From an uncultured Aquitalea sp. (GTDB lineage Bacteria > Pseudomonadota > Gammaproteobacteria > Burkholderiales > Chromobacteriaceae): a DNA stretch of 64,000 nucleotides. The stretch lies in contig NZ_CAMFLA010000001.1 of assembly GCF_945957525.1 (NCBI RefSeq), forward strand, positions 1 to 64,000, read 5' to 3'. Below the pieces are notes generated by a model. The model worked only from the letters and a program-made list of their open reading frames with translations. It did not search any database and was not told where the DNA came from. Below, piece by piece: positions 1 through 9,192 of this stretch. The translations under genes were made by a program, and so were the position numbers. Position 1 is the stretch's first letter, and each line of letters begins with the position of its first letter.

Positions 1-55
<55 letters not shown>

Positions 56-89
56 CTCTCTTCAAGAAGTTTGACCTGTCAGGCTTCGC

Positions 90-166
<77 letters not shown>

Positions 167-172
167 AACATC

Positions 173-200
173 AAGGCCAGCTCAACGAGCTGGCCTTTTT
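173..200 (+). terminator. intrinsic terminator of the tRNA-Met pair
   Basis: An 11-bp stem AAGGCCAGCTC/GAGCTGGCCTT with an AAC loop runs into a T-tract, 7 nt after the CCA end of the tRNA. Confidence 0.9.
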
Positions 201-424
201 GCTTTCCCACTTGCCCGCACCAAAAAAAACCGCAAAACGCCATCTTGGTGCACATGCCGCACCAGTATGGTTCACAACCGCCAGCCAAGCCATCCAACGG
301 CAGTCGCCGCCGCATTCAATCCCGCTTTTAGTGCATATCTTCCTGTTCTTGGTGCGCAATGCCCTGTTCTGGCACTCCTATTGCTTATTGCAGTGCAAAA
401 CACACAATGCAACAGGGACGGAAC

Positions 425-1624
425 ATGCAGATCGCCACGCCATCAGACGTACTCTTTCTCCTGCTCGGAGCCATCATGATCCTGGCCATGCATGCCGGCT
501 TCGCCTTTCTGGAGCTGGGCACGGTGCGCAAGAAAAACCAGGTCAACGCGCTAGTGAAAATCCTCACCGACTTCGCCGTCTCCGCCATCGCCTATTTCTT
601 CGTCGGCTATACCGTCGCCTACGGCGTCACCTTCTTTCACGACGCCGGACACCTCGCCAGCCTCAACGGCTACGAGCTGGTGAAGTTTTTCTTCCTGCTT
701 ACCTTTGCCGCCGCCATTCCGGCCATCGTTTCCGGCGGCATCGCCGAACGCGCCCGTTTCCACCCGCAATCAGCCGCCACCTTCCTGCTGGTAGGGCTGG
801 TCTACCCCTTCTTTGAGGGCGTGGCCTGGAACAACCACTTCGGCATCCAGGACGCGCTGACCCATGCCTTCGGCCAACCATTCCATGACTTTGCCGGCTC
901 AGTGGTAGTCCATGCCGTCGGCGGCTGGATCGGCCTGGCAGCCGTGCTCCACCTCGGCCCCCGCCGTGGACGCTATACACGGGAAGGTCGCGTCTCGGCG
1001 CATCCGCCGTCATCCATCCCCTTCCTCGCGCTGGGCGCCTGGATCCTGATCGTCGGCTGGTTCGGCTTCAACGTAATGAGCGCCCAGCGCTTGGGCGCCA
1101 TTTCCGGCCTGGTAGCGATGAACTCGCTGATGGCCATGGTGGGCGGCACCCTCAGCGCCATGGTGGCCGGCAAGAACGACCCCGGCTTCATCCATAACGG
1201 CCCGCTGGCCGGCCTGGTGGCGGTGTGCGCCGGCTCCGACATCATGCACCCGCTGGGCGCGCTGATGGTGGGCTTGATCGCCGGCGCGCTGTTTGTCTGG
1301 ATGTTCACCCAGACGCAAAACCGCTGGAAAATCGACGATGTGCTGGGCGTGTGGCCCCTGCACGGCCTATGCGGTGCCTGGGGCGGTATCGCCGCCGGCC
1401 TGTTCGGCCAACAATGGCTGGGCGGCGTCGGCACCATCAGCCTTGCTTCGCAACTGATCGGCACGCTGGGCGGCGTACTGGTAGGGTTTGTCGGCGGCTA
1501 TGTCGTCTATGGTGTCTTGCGCAAGCTGGTAGGCATTCGCCTGAGCGATGAAGAGGAATTCAACGGCGCGGACCTATCCATCCATCAGATCACCGCGACG
1601 CCGGACCGCGAAACCAACTGGTAG
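425..1624 (+). CDS. amtB: Amt-family ammonium transporter
   Basis: This encodes a 399-residue polytopic inner-membrane channel for ammonium/ammonia. Family landmarks are present: the DFAGS motif with Asp155, the pore twin histidines His163 and His313, and the GLCGAWGGIAAGLFG segment after the second histidine. The cytoplasmic tail resembles the Amt tail that contacts PII proteins. The ATG at 425 is preferred over the ATG at 359 because AGGGACGG lies just upstream and the protein then starts directly before the first membrane helix. The usual Amt signal peptide is absent, so this is a short form of the family (E. coli AmtB has 428 residues). No glnK lies next to it, which is unusual, because glnK-amtB pairing is common. 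It lies between tRNA-Met and the fimbrial cluster. Confidence 0.93.
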   Translation: MQIATPSDVLFLLLGAIMILAMHAGFAFLELGTVRKKNQVNALVKILTDFAVSAIAYFFVGYTVAYGVTFFHDAGHLASLNGYELVKFFFLLTFAAAIPAIVSGGIAERARFHPQSAATFLLVGLVYPFFEGVAWNNHFGIQDALTHAFGQPFHDFAGSVVVHAVGGWIGLAAVLHLGPRRGRYTREGRVSAHPPSSIPFLALGAWILIVGWFGFNVMSAQRLGAISGLVAMNSLMAMVGGTLSAMVAGKNDPGFIHNGPLAGLVAVCAGSDIMHPLGALMVGLIAGALFVWMFTQTQNRWKIDDVLGVWPLHGLCGAWGGIAAGLFGQQWLGGVGTISLASQLIGTLGGVLVGFVGGYVVYGVLRKLVGIRLSDEEEFNGADLSIHQITATPDRETNW

Positions 1625-2234
1625 TCTCCCGCCATCGTTCCCCCACACACCCGGCCTCGCCCCGCCTTGGCCGGCGCTTCGCACGCACCGCCGGCCTCGC
1701 GGACATTACCCTTCGCAGCAGCTTAGCCCGCACCGCGTCTGGTTCCCTATCGCGCAGAGGTGCGTAACACGCCCCTCGCGAGTAAGGCCTGCTGCAGCCA
1801 GCAGCCCACATTCCCCATACCCCGCCCTGGGCAGCCCCCCAGCAAAGCCCCCTCCTCTTCAAAACCAATCCATCGCCAAGCGCTACCACCCACGTCGGTT
1901 TTCTTCGTTTCCTGACCTTTATTACGCGCACCACGCCTCGGCCGCGCACCTTCCAGGCCTTGGCAGCCCCCAGCACATCACAGTCAACTCAAACAGCATT
2001 AATTACAATTAATTAATGACATAAGCATTACCCTCCACGGACGCTGGCAAACACTTCAAACGCATTGGAATAAGTATTTTCCGACAACTGAAATGGCAAT
2101 GATCTTAATGACTTACCCCGCCCTCAGCTTGGATCATTCACAGGCCGAAAAAAACCGTATTCATCCATCCCAGGCAACTGCCCAAAAGTACTTGTATCAG
2201 CAGGGAAGGTGAAAACTTAACCCCAAGGAAAATC
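1625..2234. other. 610-bp intergenic region upstream of the fimbrial genes
   Basis: No convincing gene is visible. The first half (to about 1970) is C-rich and the second half (about 1985-2220) is distinctly AT-rich, with tracts such as TTAATTACAATTAATTAA. The AT-rich half presumably holds the promoter and regulator sites for the fimbrial operon, but I could not assign a clear -35/-10 pair. The open frames in the C-rich half have low-complexity proline/serine/arginine translations and no start signal. Confidence 0.5.
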
Positions 2235-2753
2235 ATGAAAGCTCTGACCGCAATCGCCCTCGCTACTTTCGCCTTCTCCGCTCAAGCCATGGCTGCCGAC
2301 GGCACCATTGACTTCGTCGGCAACGTTGTCGCCAATACCTGCGTGATTAACGCCGGTAGCCAAAACCTGACCGTCAACATGGGCAACGTGCCGGCCAACG
2401 CCCTGGCCACCGCAGGCCAGATGGCTGGTCAGACCCAGTTTGCGATCTCGCTGACGGGTTGTACCGGCTCCGCCACCAAGGTAGCCGCCAAGTTTGAGTC
2501 CGGTCAGGCAGATCTCACCACTGGCCATCTCAACCTGACCGCCGCCGCCGATGTCGCCCAGAACGTTCAGGTTGCCATCTTCGACAGCAGCAACGTTGAA
2601 AACAAGTTCGGCCAGCCGGTTCCGGCCAGCTCCTTCCAGACGCTGAGCAGCGGCAACGCAACGCTGAACTACAGCGCCTGGTACATCGCTACCGGCACCG
2701 CTACCACCGGTAGCGCCAACGCGCAAACCACCTACACCCTGTCTTACCAGTAA
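2235..2753 (+). CDS. type 1-like fimbrial major subunit (pilin)
   Basis: This 172-residue secreted pilin of the FimA/chaperone-usher superfamily would be the shaft subunit. A signal peptide ends at about residue 20 (AMA). The mature part carries the classical Cys pair (NTCVIN and LTGCTG) that closes the pilin disulfide, and the C-terminal TYTLSYQ with penultimate Tyr is the beta-strand recognised by the periplasmic chaperone. AAGGAA upstream sets the start. It is the first gene of a four-gene cluster with chaperone, usher and adhesin, and being first and small it is probably the most abundant product. Confidence 0.93.
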   Translation: MKALTAIALATFAFSAQAMAADGTIDFVGNVVANTCVINAGSQNLTVNMGNVPANALATAGQMAGQTQFAISLTGCTGSATKVAAKFESGQADLTTGHLNLTAAADVAQNVQVAIFDSSNVENKFGQPVPASSFQTLSSGNATLNYSAWYIATGTATTGSANAQTTYTLSYQ

Positions 2754-2835
2754 GCAGGCTCAGGGCCGCCGGCAGCTCCGGCGGCCCTGCCATGTGCGTC
2801 AGACATTCCGGTCAATCACCATCCCCGAAGCCCTC

Positions 2836-3573
2836 ATGAAACCGCTCACCACGCTCTTCGCCACCGTTCTGCTCTGCGCAAGCTTGCTTGCCAGTCATGC
2901 GTCCGCGGCCGTCATGCTGTACGGCACCCGTTTCGTTTACAACGCAAGCGAGAAAGAGCAGCGCATCCGCTTGAGCCATGAAGGCAAGGGGCCGCTACTG
3001 GTGCAAGCCTGGCTGGACGACGGTACGGAAAAGCCGCTGACGCAACAGAAAGTGCCGTTTGCCATCACGCCGCCCATCTTCCGCATCAACGAAGGGCAAG
3101 GCCAAGTGCTGCGCGTGCGCTATACCGGCGAAGCCATGCCGCAAGACCGCGAGTCGGTGTACTACCTGAATGTGCTGGAAATTCCCCCCAAACCCGAAAC
3201 CGACAGCAAAAACATGCTGCAGTTGGCGCTGCGCACCAGGGTCAAATTTTTCTTCCGCCCCGCTGCGCTGGCGGAAGCGCCCCAAGAGCTGGGCAAACAA
3301 CTCAGCATGAGCGTGGAAAAAGCTGGCAACCGTTATGTGGTTCGCGTAGACAATCCCACGCCATACCATGCTTCGTTTCTTAATGCGCACGCAGTATCCG
3401 CCGGCAAGCGCATTGAACTAGTCTCCGATATGGTGCCGCCCTTCGCCAGCGCCACTTTCGATGCGGTCCCTGGTGCCACGCTCCCCGCCCGCATCGATCA
3501 GGTCGATTTCAGCCTGATCAACGATATCGGCGCCACCCTGAGCGACTCCAAGGTGCCTCATGCCCTGCCGTAA
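2836..3573 (+). CDS. periplasmic fimbrial chaperone (PapD/FimC family)
   Basis: The gene encodes a 245-residue two-domain immunoglobulin-like chaperone that caps pilin subunits in the periplasm by donor-strand complementation. A signal peptide MKPLTTLFATVLLCASLLAS followed by HASA precedes the mature N-terminus. The family signature appears as RESVYYLNVLEIPPKP, and the conserved basic cleft residues lie near TRFVYNASEKEQRI and the VKFFFRP strand. The ATG at 2836 is chosen over an upstream one at 2794 because it begins the signal peptide. Its 3' end overlaps the usher start by 14 bp, which indicates coupled translation. Confidence 0.93.
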   Translation: MKPLTTLFATVLLCASLLASHASAAVMLYGTRFVYNASEKEQRIRLSHEGKGPLLVQAWLDDGTEKPLTQQKVPFAITPPIFRINEGQGQVLRVRYTGEAMPQDRESVYYLNVLEIPPKPETDSKNMLQLALRTRVKFFFRPAALAEAPQELGKQLSMSVEKAGNRYVVRVDNPTPYHASFLNAHAVSAGKRIELVSDMVPPFASATFDAVPGATLPARIDQVDFSLINDIGATLSDSKVPHALP

Positions 3574-6133
3574 TCATCATGGCAAGCAGACGGTGCCCTG
3601 CCTGTCCATACGCCCCACGGCCATTGCCCTGGCCGTGGCCGTTCTCCTGCAGGCCACACATGCGGTGGCGGCGGACGCGCCAGTCGAATTCAACGACGCT
3701 TTCATCCAGTCGCCCGACAAGGTCGACCTGTCGCGTTTTGCGCTCGACAACCCGGTGGAACCGGGCACCTATGCCGTCGACATCTACATCAATAAATTCC
3801 CGGTACTGTCGGACGACATCCGCTTTATCGCTCAGAAGGACGAACGCCAGGCACATGCCTGCTTCACCCTGGCAATGCTGGACAAGCTGGGCCTCAATCT
3901 GGCCAAGCTGAACCTCAAACAGCGCGCCCGTTTCGAGCAGGACGGCGCCTTGTGCCAAACACTGGAAAACCTATGGCCGGAAGCCTCCAGCAGCTTCGAC
4001 ACGTCCGTGCAACGACTTGACCTGCAAATCCCGCAAGCCCTGTTGCAAAGAAACCGGCGCGGTGCCACCAATCCCAGCCTGTGGGATCGAGGCGTTGCCG
4101 CTGTCTACGCCAATTACAATCTCAACAGCTATGAACAAAACGGTCAGTTCAGTCATTTCCTGAACCTGAACACCGGTGCCAATCTGGGCCGCTTCCAACT
4201 GCGCGCGGAAAGCAATTACACCCACAACAGCGGGCTGCCCGCACAATGGCGCACGGTCAGAACCTATTTGCAAACCAGTCTTACCGATATTCAAAGCAAG
4301 CTGGTGGCCGGCGAATCCTTCACCTCTGGCCGCTATTTCGACAGCCTCAGCTACACCGGACTCTCCCTCGCTTCGGAAGACCGCATGTCGCCCGACACCG
4401 AGCGCGATTACGCGCCAGTCATCCAGGGCATCGCACTGTCGCAGGCCAATGTACGAATTACCCAGGGCGACACGCTGCTGCTGGAAAGCGCGGTCCCGCC
4501 CGGCCCCTTCGAATTCAACGATCTCTACCCCACCGGCTACGGCGGCGACATCAAGGTCACCGTCACCGAGTCCAACGGCACCTCGCGCTCCTTCCTGGTG
4601 CCCTATGCGGCAGCGCCCAACATGCTGCGGCAAGGCATAAGCCGTTACAGCGCCACAATGGGCCGCCTGCGCGATAACGCGCTGCAAGACAAGCCTTTGT
4701 TTGCCGAACTCTCCTACAGCCGCGGGGTGTCCAACTTCGTTACCGCTTATGGCGGCGCACAGCTGGCCGGCCTGCATCAGGCCGTTATGGGCGGCGGTAG
4801 CATGAACACCACAGTCGGCGCTTTCGCGGCCGACTTGTCGCTGTCCCGGACCCGCCTAGACAACCAGCAGCGCTATCACGGCTGGAGCTTGCGACTCAGC
4901 CACAGCTATCGTTATCAGCCGACGCAGACCAGTATCTCTCTGGCCGCCTATCGCTATTCCTCACAGGGCTACCTCTCCTTGCGCGATGCGGCCCAACTGC
5001 AAACAATGGCCCATGACGGCAATGGCGATATCGGCGCCCTGTCACGTCAGAAAAGCCGCTTTGACCTCACCCTCGGTCAACAGGTTTTCAACAACAGCCA
5101 GCTGACACTCACCGGCTCCACGCAGGAGCAATGGGGTCAAACCGGCCGCGTCAACCAGCTGCAAGCAGGCTATAGCCATAGTTTCTCCGGCTGGAGCCTC
5201 TCCGGCAGCGCCACCCGTACCCTTAATGCGCAAAGCGGACGCCAAACCATGATCTACCTGGGCGTCACGGTGCAATTGGGCAAGGCCGGCAAACGGCCGC
5301 TTACCAGCACCAGCAGTCTGACAAGCGGCAGCGGTGCCACATCGCTGCAAACCAGCCTCAGCGGCGCGCTGGGCGAAGAAAACTCGGCCTCCTACGGTAT
5401 TTACGCCGGCCATGACGGCCAGAACCGGCAAAACAGTCTCGGCGTCAGCGGCTCGGCGCAGACCGGTTTCGGCACGGTGCAGGCCTCAGCCTCGCGCAGC
5501 GGCGACAACAACCAGCTGTCCTTCGGCATCAGCGGCAGCATTGTCGGTCACGCCGGCGGCATTACGCTGGGACAAAGCGTGGGCGAATCCTTCGCCATCA
5601 TCGAAGCGCCCAACGCCTCCGGCGCCAAGGTGCTCAATGCCGGCAACACCCGCGTTGACAGCCGCGGCTATGCCATTGCCCCCTATCTGTCCTCCTACCG
5701 GCGCAACGAGGTCTCGCTTTCCCCCGAAGGCCTGCCCTCCAGCGTCGAGCTCAGACAAACCAGCCAGATCGTCACGCCCTATGACGGGGCATCGGTCAAA
5801 CTGCGCTTCAACACGCAGGTTGGCCGAAGCGCGCTCATCGACCTTACCCAGCCAGACGGCCAGGCATTGCCGGCCGGCACGGACATCCTCAACGATCAGG
5901 GCGACAGCGTGGGCGTTGTCGGACAGGGTGGACGGTCATGGGTAAGAGTGGCGGCAGACAAGGGCAGCCTGACTGCGCGCTGGGGCAATGGCCCGAAACA
6001 GAACTGCAGCTTCGATTACAGCCTGCCACCCTCCGCTTCCGCAGACGATGTGCCCTTGTTGCAGCTGGTTTGCAAACCGGGAAGCGGGCTGGGGCAAGCC
6101 ATGTCGCTCAGCAAGGTGCGTCCCCGCGGTTGA
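3560..6133 (+). CDS. outer-membrane fimbrial usher (FimD/PapC family)
   Basis: This 857-residue outer-membrane protein assembles and exports the fimbria. After a leader sequence it shows the N-terminal substrate-binding domain (about 40-160, starting EFNDAFIQ), a long beta-barrel with the plug inserted in its first half, and a C-terminal periplasmic domain with two Cys (NCSFDY and LVCKPG). Conserved barrel phrases include YANYNLNSYEQNG and FEFNDLYPTGYGGDIKVTV. The length is usual for the family. Within its last third the 12-mer AGGTTGGCCGAA occurs at 5817-5828 in a Val-Gly-Arg reading frame. Confidence 0.95.
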   Translation: MPCRNHHGKQTVPCLSIRPTAIALAVAVLLQATHAVAADAPVEFNDAFIQSPDKVDLSRFALDNPVEPGTYAVDIYINKFPVLSDDIRFIAQKDERQAHACFTLAMLDKLGLNLAKLNLKQRARFEQDGALCQTLENLWPEASSSFDTSVQRLDLQIPQALLQRNRRGATNPSLWDRGVAAVYANYNLNSYEQNGQFSHFLNLNTGANLGRFQLRAESNYTHNSGLPAQWRTVRTYLQTSLTDIQSKLVAGESFTSGRYFDSLSYTGLSLASEDRMSPDTERDYAPVIQGIALSQANVRITQGDTLLLESAVPPGPFEFNDLYPTGYGGDIKVTVTESNGTSRSFLVPYAAAPNMLRQGISRYSATMGRLRDNALQDKPLFAELSYSRGVSNFVTAYGGAQLAGLHQAVMGGGSMNTTVGAFAADLSLSRTRLDNQQRYHGWSLRLSHSYRYQPTQTSISLAAYRYSSQGYLSLRDAAQLQTMAHDGNGDIGALSRQKSRFDLTLGQQVFNNSQLTLTGSTQEQWGQTGRVNQLQAGYSHSFSGWSLSGSATRTLNAQSGRQTMIYLGVTVQLGKAGKRPLTSTSSLTSGSGATSLQTSLSGALGEENSASYGIYAGHDGQNRQNSLGVSGSAQTGFGTVQASASRSGDNNQLSFGISGSIVGHAGGITLGQSVGESFAIIEAPNASGAKVLNAGNTRVDSRGYAIAPYLSSYRRNEVSLSPEGLPSSVELRQTSQIVTPYDGASVKLRFNTQVGRSALIDLTQPDGQALPAGTDILNDQGDSVGVVGQGGRSWVRVAADKGSLTARWGNGPKQNCSFDYSLPPSASADDVPLLQLVCKPGSGLGQAMSLSKVRPRG
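5817..5828 (+). repeat. uptake-like 12-mer AGGTTGGCCGAA
   Basis: This is an exact copy of the dispersed motif, inside the usher gene. It is read in a different frame (Val-Gly-Arg-Ser) from most coding copies. Confidence 0.6.
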
Positions 6134-6189
6134 ATCCACACCAGCGGAGCCGGTTTGCGCCGACTCCGCGCAACACAACAGTCAACACC

Positions 6190-7398
6190 ATGCGTATCCC
6201 ACTCATATATCACTCTCGTTGCATCGCAAGCGTCGTATTGGGCCTGTCAGCCGTGCTCAGCGCCAATACGGTCTCTGCCGCACAAGCAAATTGCGACCAT
6301 ATATGGAAAGACACCACCAATATCGTGTCTTTTCCTGCCAGTATTGCGGTTCCTTACGGCGCCAGCAACGGCGCCATATTCCAGACTGCAGTCTGGCAAG
6401 CACCTGCAGCCAGCGGTCTGAACGACGGCAATAAACCGATCCTGATCTGTTCAACTCCTGGCGATATCGTGTTCCGCTTCAAAGCAGACGCCACCGACCC
6501 CAACGAACGCAATGCGGCACTCTATCCCTATTTTCTCAACACCTCATCAGCGGCGGTAAACGTCAAGTTCACTTATGGTAAGGGCACGGCACATGAAACC
6601 ATCATGTCCATTCCGCAAAGCAAGGGCAGTTTCGCGATAACCCTGCCAAACGCCATTCCGAGCACAAACGAGAAGGGAGAACCACTGGATGGCAGTGCCA
6701 GCCTCCCCTTACGCGACGGCGCGCGTAATACATATACGGTAACGCTCAACAAACTGCGAGCCATCACACCGATGACCATTACTGCGGAATTACAGAAGAA
6801 TGCTGATGCAGGATCCAGCGTGAGTATTGGGGGCTTTAACCGCGTCTCCTGGTTCCTGGAGTATGATGGCGCCACGTTAACGGGTCCTTGGTCAGGCCCG
6901 TGGTCTACCCGCTTAGGCTACTTCCAGCTCAACCCCTTGCAAGTCACCACATCCCCTTGCTACCCCCCGGTACTGCCTTCCCAAGTAGATCTGGGAAACC
7001 TGCCGCTGAAAAATTTCCCGAGCAACGGTACCCGATACTCGTCCATCCCCGTTCCGTTCCAAGTCTCGCTGACATGTCCCGGCATGGGTAGCACCGGAGG
7101 CGTTTACTTTGGATTTCAGCCGGACATCACCTATCCCGGACAAACAGATCTGCTGGCGGGGCAAACATCGCAAGATAGCGCTGCTGGCGTAGCGGTTGAG
7201 TTATTAAAAGCGGACGGCGTTACTCGTCAGCCTTTATTGCGTGCAAATGACCTGACCACTAACTGGGTAAAGTCGGATATCTCCGCCAGTAAAAAAACAA
7301 CCACGCTCCAGCTTTACGCCAGGGTGCGGCAAATGGAGAACATTGTGCAACCAGGTTCGATTACAGCCCGGGCAACTCTATTGATAAATTTCAAGTAA
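6190..7398 (+). CDS. putative fimbrial tip adhesin
   Basis: This 402-residue secreted protein has two parts. An N-terminal domain (about 30-260) has no recognisable family for me and contains a Cys pair (ANCDHIW and LICST). A C-terminal domain (about 265-402) is pilin-like, with Cys at TTSPCYPP and SLTCPGMG and a terminal strand RATLLINFK suited to chaperone and usher capture. That architecture, and the position after the usher, match tip adhesins such as FimH. The signal peptide runs from the ATG at 6190 to about residue 34. Composition becomes more AT-rich than the neighbouring genes towards the 3' end, as is common for recently exchanged adhesins. The ligand cannot be predicted from sequence. 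Confidence 0.8.
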   Translation: MRIPLIYHSRCIASVVLGLSAVLSANTVSAAQANCDHIWKDTTNIVSFPASIAVPYGASNGAIFQTAVWQAPAASGLNDGNKPILICSTPGDIVFRFKADATDPNERNAALYPYFLNTSSAAVNVKFTYGKGTAHETIMSIPQSKGSFAITLPNAIPSTNEKGEPLDGSASLPLRDGARNTYTVTLNKLRAITPMTITAELQKNADAGSSVSIGGFNRVSWFLEYDGATLTGPWSGPWSTRLGYFQLNPLQVTTSPCYPPVLPSQVDLGNLPLKNFPSNGTRYSSIPVPFQVSLTCPGMGSTGGVYFGFQPDITYPGQTDLLAGQTSQDSAAGVAVELLKADGVTRQPLLRANDLTTNWVKSDISASKKTTTLQLYARVRQMENIVQPGSITARATLLINFK

Positions 7399-7513
7399 AA
7401 ACCAGCGCCATCATAATAAAGCAATCGCAAAAACAAGATCGGCGCAAAGAGAGGTTTACCAAACACCGGAGAAATATAAAGATGCCATATTCGACAAAGA
7501 GGAAAATCAAAAA

Positions 7514-7551
7514 AACACGCTGGGAGTGATGTCCTCCAGCGCCAGCGTGTT
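7514..7551 (-). terminator. hairpin with T-tract on the minus strand
   Basis: A 10-bp stem AACACGCTGG/CCAGCGTGTT is preceded on the plus strand by seven A residues, so it is terminator-like in the minus direction. No minus-strand gene obviously feeds it. It could still act as a weak plus-strand end for the fimbrial operon. Confidence 0.5.
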
Positions 7552-7652
7552 GCTCAATCACAAATAATACGCTGCGACCACACTCCCCCAGTTTGCGCTC
7601 CCGCGTCCTTGAGATGATAATCCTGCTCCCATTCCCGCGCTCAGGAGCCGCC

Positions 7653-8345
7653 ATGACCGATCAATCCATTCGCCTGTCCAAACGCATGGCGGAGCTGGGC
7701 ATGTGCTCGCGCAGCGAGGCGGATCGCCTTATCGAACAAGGGCTGGTGAAGGTGGACGGAGTGGTCGTACAAGCCTTGGGCAGTCGCGTCATGCCGGATC
7801 AGCAGGTGGAACTGGCCGGCGCGCTGGAAAGGTTGGCCGAAAGCTCGGTCAGCTTGCTGCTGTACCGGGCAGATGGCGCGGCTGCCGATTTTGCCGCCCT
7901 CTGCCGCGCCGACAATCAAAGCGCCGGCGATGCGTCGGAAATGCACTGGCGCCCACGTCCGTGGCACAAATTGCAGGCGGCCGGCGCGCTGGGCGACGGC
8001 GAGTGCGGCCTGATTGCGCTGACGCAGGATCGCACGCAAACAAAACGCCTGGCCGATTGCGAAGCCGAGTATCTGGTGCAGGTAGCGTCCGCCCCGCCCC
8101 TGGCGCAGTTGCAGGCGGATTTTGCCGCGGCAAAACTCCCGCGCGGCGCGAAGATCTCCCGCCAGAGCGACCGGCAGGTTCGTCTGGTATTGCCAGCCCA
8201 GTTGCGCGGTCTCAGCGCAGCCGAGCTTTGTCGCCAAGCCGGCCTGCTGCCTCTGTCGGTGCGTTGCAGCCGCATCGGCCGCCTGGCTACTGGCGATCTG
8301 AAGCCTGACAACTGGCGTTACTTGCTGCCGGTGGAGCGTTTTTAA
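7653..8345 (+). CDS. RsuA/RluF-like S4-domain protein lacking the catalytic Asp
   Basis: This 230-residue protein has an N-terminal S4 RNA-binding domain (about 5-50, RLSKRMAELGMCSRSEADRLI) and a C-terminal domain that aligns with the RsuA branch of pseudouridine synthases. The active-site signature of that family is GRLDxxTxGLLLLTxD. Here it reads GALGDGECGLIALTQD (111-126), so Gly114 replaces the catalytic Asp and Ala112 replaces the conserved Arg. The protein is therefore probably not an active synthase and may only bind rRNA. CAGGAG before the ATG at 7653 fixes the start. An uptake-like 12-mer lies at 7830-7841, encoding Arg-Leu-Ala-Glu with AGG and TTG. Confidence 0.8.
   Translation: MTDQSIRLSKRMAELGMCSRSEADRLIEQGLVKVDGVVVQALGSRVMPDQQVELAGALERLAESSVSLLLYRADGAAADFAALCRADNQSAGDASEMHWRPRPWHKLQAAGALGDGECGLIALTQDRTQTKRLADCEAEYLVQVASAPPLAQLQADFAAAKLPRGAKISRQSDRQVRLVLPAQLRGLSAAELCRQAGLLPLSVRCSRIGRLATGDLKPDNWRYLLPVERF
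7830..7841 (+). repeat. uptake-like 12-mer AGGTTGGCCGAA
   Basis: This exact motif copy encodes Arg-Leu-Ala-Glu in the RsuA-like gene with the otherwise rare codons AGG and TTG. Confidence 0.6.
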
Positions 8346-8371
8346 ATCACCGCCGGCAAACCACCATGCGT

Positions 8372-8405
8372 AAAACAAAACCGCCCTTGAGGGCGGTTTT
8401 GTTTT
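8372..8405. terminator. bidirectional intrinsic terminator
   Basis: A perfect 15-bp inverted repeat, AAAACAAAACCGCCC, is separated from its complement by TTGA and gives T-rich ends on both strands. It lies between the convergent RsuA-like gene and the FMN-barrel gene. Confidence 0.93.
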
Positions 8406-8435
8406 ATCCAGCCGCATGCCGGCGCAAATCGAGGC

Positions 8436-9086
8436 TTACACGGCCAGTCCCGCGATCAAGGCAGCCGCCATGTCTTGCTCGCTTCGCCCTTCCGGCCACC
8501 AGAAGCGGCTCCGTCCCGGCGCACCGGCAGTCACATAGTCGGCGCCCCAGGCATCCAAACCCAGTACCGTAACCTCCTGCGGAATCTTGCCGGCCATTTC
8601 GGCCAACAAGGCGTTTTCCCGCTCAGCCTCCATGGGCGGCAGCGCAGCCAGCTCAGCGCCTTCGACCCAGCCCATGCGCCCCACCCCGCCAATGTAACGC
8701 GCGCGCAGCGGATTGAGCCGCATCACGATGAAATCCAGCTGCAACAGGTCCGGTGCAGCCGGCAAATAACGGCTGAGCCGCGCCGTTTCGGCCTGAGTCA
8801 GCGCCACCTGCTCCGCATCCGCCAGCAGGGTCAAACGCGCATGGGCCTGCACATCCTCCACGCCGGGCTCCGCCACCGACAGGCTGCAGCGGGCATCCGC
8901 CAGCAAGTTGCGCGTGTGTTCGGCCAACAGGCTGACCAGCAACAAGGGGCGGTGTCGCTCATCCAGCGCGTACGGCAATACCGTGGCATAAGGGTAACCG
9001 GGAGTTTGTGTGGAATGCGTGGCCAGCGTGGCGCTGCCTGCCTGGTGCAAGAGTTCGACGACGGAACGGACTGCGATTTTCACCAT
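8436..9086 (-). CDS. pyridoxamine-phosphate-oxidase-like FMN-binding protein (HugZ type)
   Basis: This 216-residue cytosolic protein has the split-barrel fold of the PNPOx/HugZ group. The N-terminal part (HQAGSATLATHS, YPYATVLPYALD) is the flavin-barrel half, and FIVMRLNPLRARYIGGVGRMGWVEG is the conserved strand-turn segment of the heme-utilisation (HugZ) branch. Members oxidise or degrade small ligands, including heme in HugZ, but the substrate here is not evident. The ATG at 9086 is chosen because GGGAGAG precedes it; a longer frame upstream has no signal. It carries two copies of the 9-mer TTGGCCGAA (8598-8606, 8919-8927), each encoding Leu-Ala-Glu. It is divergent from the GNAT gene. Confidence 0.82.
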   Translation of the reverse strand: MVKIAVRSVVELLHQAGSATLATHSTQTPGYPYATVLPYALDERHRPLLLVSLLAEHTRNLLADARCSLSVAEPGVEDVQAHARLTLLADAEQVALTQAETARLSRYLPAAPDLLQLDFIVMRLNPLRARYIGGVGRMGWVEGAELAALPPMEAERENALLAEMAGKIPQEVTVLGLDAWGADYVTAGAPGRSRFWWPEGRSEQDMAAALIAGLAV

Positions 9087-9192
9087 TACTCTCCCGCGCA
9101 ACCCGGACTGGGCTGCTGGATGAAAGAATGCCGGACTTGGCATACGGCAGGCCCGACCATTAGCATGGCATTTTACGCTTGCCGGCCCACCC

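Noticed and set aside
1548-2012. Open frame of 154 codons after amtB.
   Set aside because: Its translation is a Pro/Ser/Arg-rich low-complexity text overlapping the amtB end, with no start signal or recognisable family.
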